Below, piece after piece: positions 57,153 through 64,000 of a stretch of 64,000 bases of DNA. A program made the translations under genes and the position numbers. The stretch is from Kaustia mangrovi (lineage in GTDB: Bacteria > Pseudomonadota > Alphaproteobacteria > Rhizobiales > Im1). Where the stretch lies: assembly GCF_015482775.1 (NCBI RefSeq), contig NZ_CP058214.1, positions 1,426,001-1,490,000 on the forward strand, given 5' to 3'. The first letter of the stretch is position 1, and each line of letters begins with the position of its first letter. The notes beneath the pieces are model-generated. The model searched no databases, was not told the origin of the DNA, and saw only the letters and a program-made list of their open reading frames with translations.

Positions 57153-58046
57153 ATGGAATTCTTTCTGCAGCAGCTCTTCAACGCCGTTTCGCTGGGCGGC
57201 ACCTATGCGCTTCTGGCGCTCGGGCTCGCCATCGTGTTCTCGATCATGGGGCTCATCAACTTCGCCCATGGCGAGCTGATGACGATCACCGGCTACACGC
57301 TCTATTTCTGCGGCCTCGCGGGCCTGCCCTTCCTGATGGCCGCGCCCGTCGGCATCGCGGTCGCCATCGGCGCGGCGCTCATCATGGAGCGGGCCGCCTT
57401 CCGTCCGGTGCGCAATGCCAGCCCCGCGACGCTGCTCGTGACGAGTTTCGCCGTCGCCATCATCCTGCAAACGCTCTTCCAGAACCTCATCTCCACGCGC
57501 CCGCGCCCCGTCGTCCTGCCGGACGTCCTGTCCGGCACGGTGGAGATCGGCGGCTTCCTGATCGGCAACAACCAGCTCCTGTCGATCATCGTCGCGGTCG
57601 GCATGATGGTCTTTCTCAACTGGTTCCTGAAGAACACGCCCGTGGGTATCGCCATGCGCGGCGCGGCGGAGGATTTCTCCGTCGCCCGGCTCATGGGCGT
57701 GCGCGCCGACGCGGTGATCGCCGGGGCCTTCGCGCTGTCGGGCCTGCTTGCCGGCGTCGCCGGCATCCTGTGGGTCTCCCAGCGCGCCTCCGTCGATCCC
57801 TTCATGGGCTTCACGCCCGTGGTCAAGGCCTTCATCGCCTCGATCCTGGGCGGACTCGGCAGCCTCACCGGCGCAGTGGCGGGCGGTCTCCTGCTCGGCT
57901 TCGTGGAGATCTTCCTCACCGCCTACCTTCCCGAAAGCCTGATCGAGTTCAAGGAGCCGATCGGCCTGGCGTTTCTCGTCTGCGTCCTGCTGGTGCGTCC
58001 GAACGGACTACTGCCCGCGCGCAATCTCCACGCGGAAAAGGTTTGA
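57153..58046 (+). CDS. Liv-type ABC permease (LivH, second system)
   Basis: A 297-residue permease: LGLAIVFSIMGLINFAHGEL and GGLGSLTGAVAGGLLLGFVEIF are LivH signatures. It has about eight helices and completes the second Liv system with the fusion, LivF and the binding protein. Its stop TGA overlaps the next start ATG by one base. Confidence 0.92.
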   Translation: MEFFLQQLFNAVSLGGTYALLALGLAIVFSIMGLINFAHGELMTITGYTLYFCGLAGLPFLMAAPVGIAVAIGAALIMERAAFRPVRNASPATLLVTSFAVAIILQTLFQNLISTRPRPVVLPDVLSGTVEIGGFLIGNNQLLSIIVAVGMMVFLNWFLKNTPVGIAMRGAAEDFSVARLMGVRADAVIAGAFALSGLLAGVAGILWVSQRASVDPFMGFTPVVKAFIASILGGLGSLTGAVAGGLLLGFVEIFLTAYLPESLIEFKEPIGLAFLVCVLLVRPNGLLPARNLHAEKV

Positions 58047-58840
58047 TGTATCCGACACCCCTGGCTCCCTCCTTCCGTCTCCTCGGGCCGGATGACCCCC
58101 CGCCCGTCTCCATCGTCAACGGGAGCGGGACGTCGCCCTTTGTCCTGACCTGCGAGCATGCGGCCCGCGCCGTGCCCGCCGCCCTCGGCGATCTCGGCGT
58201 TCCGGCCGAGGCGATGGCCATGCATGTCGGCTGGGATATCGGCGCGCTGGGGGTCGCTGAAGCCCTGAGCGGGCTGCTCGACGCGCCTCTCGTCATCCAG
58301 CGCTACAGCCGGCTCGTCATCGACAGCAACCGCCCCTGGGGGTCCGGCCAGCTCATCCCCGCCGTCTCCGACACGGTCCGCGTACCCGGAAACGAGCGGC
58401 TGACACCGGAGGCCAAGGCCGCGCGCTGGCACGAGATCCACCAGCCCTTCCACAGGGCCATCGACACCATGCTGGACGAGCGCCCCGGCTCCCGGCTCGT
58501 CTCCGTCCACAGCTTCACGCCGCGCCTGATGGGCCGCCCGGAGGATCCGCGGCCCTGGAGGCTGGGGCTGCTCCATGGCCGGAACGGCGTGTTCGCCAGG
58601 GAGATCGTCGCGGCGCTGGGGCGCGAGGCGGAGAACCTGAATACCGGCTTCAACGTGCCCTATACGGTGGAGGACGACAACGACTACACCATCCCCGTAC
58701 ACTGCGACGCGCGCGGCGTGCCCGGCGTCCTTCTGGAGATCCGCAACGACGAGATCTCCGGCGAGGCGGGCCAGACGGCCTGGGCGCGCCTCCTGTCGAC
58801 GGCCCTGTCACGGATTTCCGAAACCGCCCCGAAGAGGTGA
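58046..58840 (+). CDS. N-formylglutamate amidohydrolase-family protein (HutG-like)
   Basis: A 264-residue protein of the N-formylglutamate amidohydrolase family. Conserved-looking segments include VLTCEHAARAVPAALG, IDSNRPWGS, VSVHSFTPRL and LLEIRNDEISGEAGQ. In histidine catabolism it would hydrolyse N-formylglutamate; no hut genes are nearby and it is coupled to an uptake system, so another N-formyl or N-acyl amide substrate is possible. Confidence 0.82.
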   Translation: MYPTPLAPSFRLLGPDDPPPVSIVNGSGTSPFVLTCEHAARAVPAALGDLGVPAEAMAMHVGWDIGALGVAEALSGLLDAPLVIQRYSRLVIDSNRPWGSGQLIPAVSDTVRVPGNERLTPEAKAARWHEIHQPFHRAIDTMLDERPGSRLVSVHSFTPRLMGRPEDPRPWRLGLLHGRNGVFAREIVAALGREAENLNTGFNVPYTVEDDNDYTIPVHCDARGVPGVLLEIRNDEISGEAGQTAWARLLSTALSRISETAPKR

Positions 58841-58845
58841 GCCCC

Positions 58846-59502
58846 ATGCCCTTCCTGTCCACCACGTCCCGCGAAATCCCGCTCGTTCTCGACCGCTCCG
58901 CGCTGCTCTTCGTCGATGTGCAGAATTATTGCTGCCGGCCGGACGGGGGCGAGTATGCCGACATGTCCCGCGACGAGGTCGAGCGCACCCATGGCGGGTT
59001 CTTCCGGCAGCTATCCGAGGTCGCCCTGCCCAACATGCAGCGCCTCCAGACCGCCTGCCGCGAGGCGGGCGTGGAGGTCATGTACACGACCATAGAAAGC
59101 CTGACGCTCGACGGGCGCGACCGCAGCCTCGACTACAAGATCACCGGCTTCAACGTGCCCAAGGGCTCATGGGACGGCCAGGTGCTCGACGCCATCGCGC
59201 CGGCCGGCGACGAGATCGTGCTGGCCAAGTCCTCCTCCTCCGTCTTCGTCTCTACCCATATCGACTACATCCTGCGCAATCTCGGCGTCGCCCAGATCGT
59301 CATCTGCGGCGTGCTGACAGACCAGTGCGTGGAATCGGCGGTGCGCGACGCCTGCGACCTCGGCTATCTGGTGACCCTGGTGCCCGATGCCTGCGCGACG
59401 CTCACCGAGGAGCGCCACAGCCATTCTCTCAAGACCATCAAGGGCTATTGCCGCCAGATCGGCACCGACGCCCTGATCGCGGAGATCGCGGCGGCCCGCT
59501 GA
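58846..59502 (+). CDS. Isochorismatase-like cysteine hydrolase
   Basis: A 218-residue amidase of the isochorismatase superfamily (nicotinamidase, N-carbamoylsarcosine amidase, maleamate amidase). Catalytic triad candidates: Asp24 in LFVDVQNYCC, Lys128 in LAKSSSS and Cys161 in TDQCVESA, in the correct order. ATG 58846 has an AGAGGTGAG ribosome site, preferred over GTG 58837. Likely splits an amide imported by the transporter. Confidence 0.87.
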   Translation: MPFLSTTSREIPLVLDRSALLFVDVQNYCCRPDGGEYADMSRDEVERTHGGFFRQLSEVALPNMQRLQTACREAGVEVMYTTIESLTLDGRDRSLDYKITGFNVPKGSWDGQVLDAIAPAGDEIVLAKSSSSVFVSTHIDYILRNLGVAQIVICGVLTDQCVESAVRDACDLGYLVTLVPDACATLTEERHSHSLKTIKGYCRQIGTDALIAEIAAAR

Positions 59503-59660
59503 ACTCCGGCGCGCGGCGCCCGCGGTCCGGACATCCGGTTTGCCGTCCGCCCGGATCCGTGTGATCATGCGGGCCTGTCCTTCATGGCCGGTCGCGGCCA
59601 TTCCCGCTTAGCCCTACCGCAGCGCCATCCCGCCCGGTCCCCTCCGGTGAGAAGAAGCCC

Positions 59661-60419
59661 ATGACGTTCTCCATCATCGCCCGCTGTCCCGAGACCGGAG
59701 CCTTCGGCGGCGCCGTCGGCACCTCCGCGCTCGCCGTCGGCAATCGCTGCCTGCGCGTGAGCCATGGCCATGGCGCCTTCCTGAGCCAGCACCGCACCGA
59801 TCCGCGTCTTGGCGACCGGGGTATCGCGCTGCTGGAGACCGGGCTGTCGGCGGGCGAGGCCATCGACAGGGTGACGGCCGGCGCGCCCTTCATCGAATGG
59901 CGCCAGCTCGCCGCCCTCGACGCGGCCGGGAACGCCGCCGTCCACCATGGCCGGCACATGTACTCGATCCACACCCATTCGACGGGCCGGGACTGCGTGG
60001 CCATCGGCAACATCCTCGCCAATGACGGCATCACGGATGCCATGGTCGCCGCCTTCGGGGCATCCGCCGGCGAACGGCTGGAGGGCCGGCTCCTGCGCGC
60101 GCTCGAGGCCGGGCGCGACGCCGGCGGCGAGATCCTGGAGCCGATCCGCTCCACCGCCCTCAGGGTCAGCGGGGCGGACGGGGTCGACCGCTGCGACCTC
60201 AGGGTCGACCGCGCCGAGGAGGCCATCGGCGCGCTGCGCGAGCTGCTTGGCGCCTATGGCGACCAGGAGGAGATCCTGCGCCGGGTCGCCCTCGAACCCG
60301 ATGACGTCCCGGTCGCGCGCTCGCTCTTCGAGGCCTCCATCGAGCGCATCGCCGAACTCGGCCTGGAGGATCGCTTCCCCACCGCGCGCAACCGGACCGG
60401 CTGGACCCTGCGGGACTGA
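59661..60419 (+). CDS. DUF1028 domain-containing protein
   Basis: A 252-residue protein of the DUF1028 family (Ntn-hydrolase-like fold): it begins MTFSIIARCPETGAFGGAVGTS, the usual opening for the family. Function is not established. 158 bp after the isochorismatase-like gene, so co-transcription is possible. Confidence 0.82.
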   Translation: MTFSIIARCPETGAFGGAVGTSALAVGNRCLRVSHGHGAFLSQHRTDPRLGDRGIALLETGLSAGEAIDRVTAGAPFIEWRQLAALDAAGNAAVHHGRHMYSIHTHSTGRDCVAIGNILANDGITDAMVAAFGASAGERLEGRLLRALEAGRDAGGEILEPIRSTALRVSGADGVDRCDLRVDRAEEAIGALRELLGAYGDQEEILRRVALEPDDVPVARSLFEASIERIAELGLEDRFPTARNRTGWTLRD

Positions 60420-60442
60420 GGGCGGGGCGCGGACCGGACCGT

Positions 60443-62479
60443 TCAGTCCACCGCGACGCCGCTCTCCTCGATCGCCATGGCGGTTGCCTGCTCGCTGTCG
60501 GACTCGATATTGGCGTGCACCACATAGAGCACGTCGCCGGCGGCAACCTTGTCGCCCCTGCCGACCTTGAGATCGACGCCCGCCCCCTTGTCGGCGGGCG
60601 CACCGGCACGCCTTGCGACGGACGCGATCCGGTACGGGTCGAGATCGGTCACGACGCCCGACCGGTCGGCGACCACCTCCGTGCCGATCAGGCCGGGCCG
60701 GACCGGTTGCGGCAGGCGCCCCTGGGCGTCGACGATCCGTTCGAAGGTCTGGAGCGCCTTGCCGGAACGGAGCAGCTCCTCCGCCCTCGCCCGTCCCGTA
60801 CCGGGCGCGACATCCGGCGCCCATTCGAGGATGCGGCCCGCAAAGGCCAGAGCCTTGTCGCTGAGTTCCGGCGGCGCGGACGGATCGTCGGTCAGGACAG
60901 CTCGGACATCGCGAACCTCCAGCGCCGGCCCGATACCGCGCCCGATGGGCACGAACCCGTCGGTCACGATGGCCTCCACGGTGAGCCCGACGTCGCGGCC
61001 CGCATCCCTGAAGAGGGCGGCGAGCGCCTCGCCCTCCTGGCGCGTGGGCACCTTGGTGCGGGGACCGGCGGGAATGTCGATGATCACATGGCTCGAGCCC
61101 GCCGCAAGCTTCTTCGACAGGATCGAGGCGACCGCCCATTTGCGCGAATCGATGCCGAGCGGCCGCGTGATGGCGTTCATCACGTCGTCGACCGCGGAAT
61201 GATTGAGCCGCCCGTTCCAGGCGATGCAGCCATTGGTCTCCTCGACCACGCGCATCACCTCCTCGGGCGTTAGGTCGACGCGGGCGACGGTCTCCATCGC
61301 ATCCGCCGTTCCGGCAGCGGAAGTGATCGCCCGCGACGAGGTCTTCGGGATGGTGAGCCCGTGGGCGGCGACGATCGGAATGACGATCAGCGAGATACGG
61401 CTGCCGGCGACACCGCCCATGGAGTGCTTGTCGACCACCATCTCCCGGTCCCAGTCGAACCGGTGGCCATAGCGGGCGCGCGCCTCCGTTAGCGCGCAGA
61501 CTTCGTCATGGCCGAGCTCGCGCGCGCAGGCGACGAGAAAGGCCGCGATCTCGGCGTCCGTGTAGCGCCCCTCGCCGACATCCTTGAGGATCGTGCGGAA
61601 TTCCGCGCGCCCCAGCGCGTTGCCCTGGATCTTGGAGCGCAGCGCCATGCGGCTTTCCGGCGAGGGCGTGCGCTCGATCTCCACACGCGTCCCCTCCGGC
61701 ACGCCAAGCATCTCGAAGGCATGGCGGCTGAGGCCCAGCTCGTCGGGTGCGACGAGGGCCTCGTCGCGCACCACATTCACATGGGCGCGGATGCTCTCGC
61801 GCCCGGCGAGGACGTCCACCTTCCCCGGCCCCAGATACTCCGAGGCCGTATAGGCGATGCAATCCTCGTGCAGGAAGCAGATGCTCTGGCGCCAGGTGTC
61901 GATATCGACGCATCTGAGCTTCAGGTCGCGGCCCGCGGCATATTCCAGACACTCCAGGAAGGCGTCCACGCCCGCCTCGACCGTGCCGTCGTTGCGCACT
62001 GTCAGCACGCGGGTCTCGCGCGGATAATCCGGCACCTCGCGCGACAGCCGCTCCGCGATGTCCTCCTTCGTCTCGCGCCCGCGCGCGGCCAGCCGTTCCG
62101 CCAGAACGTCGACAGGAGCTGTGACCTCCAGGATCACCGCACGGTCATAGGCCGCGACGATGGCCGGCAGGGCGGCGCGCGAGACATTCGCCACCACGTT
62201 GCGGCCCCGTCCGAGGTCGTCGCGCAGGCTCTCAGGCAGCCCGTAATAGAGGCCGTGGGCCTGCCACCAGGCGAGGAACCGGCCTTCCGCGATCCCCTCG
62301 CGAAAGGCCTCCTCCTCAATCGCCTCATGGTCCTCGCCACCGGCATCCGCAGGCCGCGTGATGAGACGCCTTGCAAAGACGAAGCGGCGGTCGCCGCCAA
62401 GCCTCTCGCGCGCCGCCTCGAGCAGCGTGTCCTTGCCCGCACCGCTCGGGCCGACGACGAGAATGAGCTGACCGCGCAT
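60443..62479 (-). CDS. PhnN-type ribose-1,5-bisphosphokinase fused to AMP/thymidine-phosphorylase-type domain
   Basis: A 678-residue two-domain protein. Residues 1-182 are a PhnN-like P-loop kinase (GPSGAGKDT at 10-18; guanylate-kinase-like core), which in PhnN makes PRPP from ribose 1,5-bisphosphate and ATP. Residues about 185-678 match the 'type 2' thymidine phosphorylase family: MVVDKHSMGGVAG (348-359), IPKTSSRAITSAAGTADAME, SKKLAAGSSH (455-464), GRGIGPALEVRDV and a C-terminal region. Archaeal members of this family are AMP phosphorylases yielding ribose 1,5-bisphosphate. So the two halves may act in series. Start ATG 62479. It is 23 bp downstream of nadC. No biochemical test of this fusion is known to me. 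Confidence 0.8.
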   Translation of the reverse strand: MRGQLILVVGPSGAGKDTLLEAARERLGGDRRFVFARRLITRPADAGGEDHEAIEEEAFREGIAEGRFLAWWQAHGLYYGLPESLRDDLGRGRNVVANVSRAALPAIVAAYDRAVILEVTAPVDVLAERLAARGRETKEDIAERLSREVPDYPRETRVLTVRNDGTVEAGVDAFLECLEYAAGRDLKLRCVDIDTWRQSICFLHEDCIAYTASEYLGPGKVDVLAGRESIRAHVNVVRDEALVAPDELGLSRHAFEMLGVPEGTRVEIERTPSPESRMALRSKIQGNALGRAEFRTILKDVGEGRYTDAEIAAFLVACARELGHDEVCALTEARARYGHRFDWDREMVVDKHSMGGVAGSRISLIVIPIVAAHGLTIPKTSSRAITSAAGTADAMETVARVDLTPEEVMRVVEETNGCIAWNGRLNHSAVDDVMNAITRPLGIDSRKWAVASILSKKLAAGSSHVIIDIPAGPRTKVPTRQEGEALAALFRDAGRDVGLTVEAIVTDGFVPIGRGIGPALEVRDVRAVLTDDPSAPPELSDKALAFAGRILEWAPDVAPGTGRARAEELLRSGKALQTFERIVDAQGRLPQPVRPGLIGTEVVADRSGVVTDLDPYRIASVARRAGAPADKGAGVDLKVGRGDKVAAGDVLYVVHANIESDSEQATAMAIEESGVAVD

Positions 62480-62502
62480 CGTCTGTTGCACTCCGGTATC
62501 CG

Positions 62503-63339
62503 TCAGGCCGCCTCGTCCAGCCCCACATCGACGGCCGGCGAGGACTGGGTGATGCGCCCGACGGAGATGAAGTTCACGCCGGTCTCCGCGATGGGACGGA
62601 TCGTGTCGAGATTGACCCCGCCGGACGCCTCCAGCGGAATGCGCCCGTCGACGATTCGGACCGCCTCCGACAGCATGTCCGGCGCCATGTTGTCGAGCAG
62701 CAGGATATCGGCGCCGGCCGCCAGCGCCTCCTCCACCTGGTCGAGCCGGTCGCATTCCACCTCGACCTTGGTGAGGATCGGCACGGTCGCCTTGGCCCGC
62801 GCAATGGCGTTGGCGAGCCCGCCGCAGACCACGATGTGGTTGTCCTTGATCATCACGCCATTATCGAGCCCGAGACGGTGATTGCGCCCGCCGCCGCAGG
62901 TGACGGCGTATTTCTCGAACATCCTCAGGCCCGGCGTCGTCTTTCGCGTGTCGACGAGCTGGGCCTTCGTGCCCGCGATGCGGTCCACATAGACCGCGGT
63001 CTGGGTGGCGATGCCCGACATGTGCTGGACGAGGTTGAGGGCGAGCCGCTCCGCGGTGAGGATCTTGCGGGCCTGCCCCGTCACGCGGGCCAGAATCGCC
63101 CCCTTGCCGACCCGCTCGCCATCCTTGACGCGCAGGTCGATCTCGACCTCGTCCATATAGAGCTCGAAGACCCGCGCGGCGATATCGATGCCCGAGACGA
63201 CGATCTCCTCGCGCGCATTGATGTCGAACGTGCCCTGACGGTCGGCATCGATCAGCAATGTGGATGTAAGGTCGACGAACCCGATGTCCTCGGCCAGGAA
63301 ATTGCCGATGGCCTGGTCGACATGGAGGGGATCGATCAT
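62503..63339 (-). CDS. nadC: Nicotinate-nucleotide pyrophosphorylase (carboxylating)
   Basis: Quinolinate phosphoribosyltransferase: quinolinate + PRPP to nicotinate mononucleotide, de novo NAD synthesis. The 278-residue protein has QHMSGIATQTA, DTRKTTPGLRMFEKYAVTCGGGRNHR, IKDNHI, the acidic VEVECD and EASGGVN motifs. ATG 63339 fits; the frame extends upstream without conserved sequence. First gene of a two-gene unit with the phosphorylase-kinase fusion. nadA and nadB are not in this window. Confidence 0.93.
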   Translation of the reverse strand: MIDPLHVDQAIGNFLAEDIGFVDLTSTLLIDADRQGTFDINAREEIVVSGIDIAARVFELYMDEVEIDLRVKDGERVGKGAILARVTGQARKILTAERLALNLVQHMSGIATQTAVYVDRIAGTKAQLVDTRKTTPGLRMFEKYAVTCGGGRNHRLGLDNGVMIKDNHIVVCGGLANAIARAKATVPILTKVEVECDRLDQVEEALAAGADILLLDNMAPDMLSEAVRIVDGRIPLEASGGVNLDTIRPIAETGVNFISVGRITQSSPAVDVGLDEAA

Positions 63340-63401
63340 CTCTTCAACTCTCCTGATGCTGTTGGGCGACGAGATCGATAATTCGATCTGTTTCAAAAGG
63401 T

Positions 63402-63444
63402 TGGAGCAAATTGATATGCGTCCAATCGGGTGCGGGTTGCTCCA
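63402..63444 (-). repeat. Partial intergenic repeat copy, inverted
   Basis: TGGAGCAA (63402-63409) and TTGCTCCA (63437-63444) form hairpin 1; the inner segment GCGTCCAATCGGGTGCGGG resembles the reverse complement of hairpin 1 in copy 2. The second hairpin is missing. It lies upstream of nadC and is a truncated or diverged copy. Confidence 0.45.
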
Positions 63445-63513
63445 GCCGGATAATCGTTTGTGTACATTCGAATTGATGCGGTTTCTGCCTGCGGCCGGCC
63501 CATGGATCGCCTC

Positions 63514-64000
63514 CTATTCCGCCGCGGACGGGTTGGAGGCCCGGACGAGCGCGCTGTCGCGATAGGACATGACCAGCAGGCCAACGGCCACCGCGCCGGC
63601 GGCAAGCGCGATCCAGCCGCTCTGGGCGAGCAGGACCAGAGCGCACGCGACCAGAGCGAGCCGGACCCAGGCGGACAGGCGCGCCTTCAGGAAGCCTTCC
63701 GCCGCGAAGGCGAGCGAGATGATGGCGAGCGAGCCCTCGAACACGCCCGCGACGATCTCGGCGGTCGAGCCCTCCATGATGATGCCCGGCGTATAGATGA
63801 AGGCGAAGGGGATGACAAAGGCGGCGATGGAGAAGCCGACCGCTTGTACCGCGATGGCGAGCGGGTTGGCCCCGGCTATGGCTGCGGCCGCATAGGCCGC
63901 CACCGCAACGGGCGGCGTCATGGCCGACATCGCCGCGAAATAGAGCAGGAACAGATGCGCGCCCATCAGGGGAATGCCGAACTCGTTGACGAGCGTGGGG
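63514..64000 (-). CDS. TRAP-type transporter permease, C-terminal part
   Basis: A leftward frame open to the window edge and ending at 63514, giving the last ~162 residues of a larger protein. Hydrophobic helices with NEFGIPLMGAHLFLLYFAAMSAMTPPVAVAAYAAAA and SFAAFVIPFAFIYTPGIIM-type sequence match the C-terminal DctM-like region of fused 4TM/12TM TRAP permeases (TAXI type). The upstream part and binding protein lie outside. Confidence 0.8.
   Translation of the reverse strand, partial: PTLVNEFGIPLMGAHLFLLYFAAMSAMTPPVAVAAYAAAAIAGANPLAIAVQAVGFSIAAFVIPFAFIYTPGIIMEGSTAEIVAGVFEGSLAIISLAFAAEGFLKARLSAWVRLALVACALVLLAQSGWIALAAGAVAVGLLVMSYRDSALVRASNPSAAE

Noticed and set aside
59503-59660. Terminator after the isochorismatase-like gene
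   Set aside because: No convincing hairpin with a U-tract seen.

Overview
This 64 kb window is a GC-rich, densely coded stretch of an alphaproteobacterial chromosome, most probably from the order Hyphomicrobiales (Rhizobiales). The evidence is the aroK-aroB-CorC cluster beside xerD, a BolA/DnaJ-like/cobS/cobT block, Omp25/Omp31-type porin-like barrels, and several high-affinity branched-chain-type (Liv) ABC transporters. I see no rRNA, tRNA, CRISPR array, IS element or prophage. The species cannot be named from the sequence alone.

Layout. 1-4.2 kb: xerD (cut by the window edge) and a 46-residue membrane protein, divergent from an overlapping aroK-aroB-CorC operon. 4.3-6.4 kb: an MFS exporter divergent from a SufR-like regulator, around a long palindrome. 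6.4-13 kb: bolA, a DnaJ-domain protein, cobS, cobT, a phytase-type esterase-like protein and an arginase-family ureohydrolase. 13-18 kb: carB (with an upstream intrinsic terminator) and greA. 18-22 kb (minus strand): an M20 peptidase, a small membrane protein, and an adenylate-forming ligase/GNAT/acyl-carrier-protein operon. 22-25.3 kb: four tandem outer-membrane barrel genes, one frameshifted. 25.6-29.3 kb: emrA-emrB efflux pump with a divergent TetR regulator and twin palindromic operators. 29.3-34.5 kb: KtrB/KtrA-type potassium uptake and a type I secretion ABC/adaptor pair. 34.7-38.1 kb: a MarR-type regulator, a frameshifted small gene, a DUF3775 protein and PolX.

38.2-59.5 kb is the metabolic accessory region. 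A leftward unit, aroE-like/livK/livH/livM/livG/livF/SDR/fused E1/VOC, shares a short divergent promoter region and a palindrome with an SDR and a FadR-type GntR regulator. Next is a leftward RpiR/glutamine synthetase-like/class III aminotransferase unit. Divergent from it is a second Liv system (with a permease-ATPase fusion) ending in an N-formylglutamate amidohydrolase-like gene and an isochorismatase-like hydrolase. This arrangement looks like uptake and hydrolysis/transamination of nitrogenous compounds; the substrates are not evident.

59.6-64 kb: a DUF1028 protein, then (minus strand) nadC followed by a fusion of ribose-1,5-bisphosphokinase (PhnN-type) with an AMP/thymidine-phosphorylase-type domain, and the 3' end of a TRAP-type permease gene. 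The fusion is the most remarkable item: the two activities in series would turn nucleoside monophosphate plus phosphate and ATP into free base plus PRPP, directly downstream of NadC, an enzyme that consumes PRPP. A roughly 104-bp two-hairpin intergenic repeat occurs twice (48.6 and 53.3 kb), with a related partial copy at 63.4 kb.
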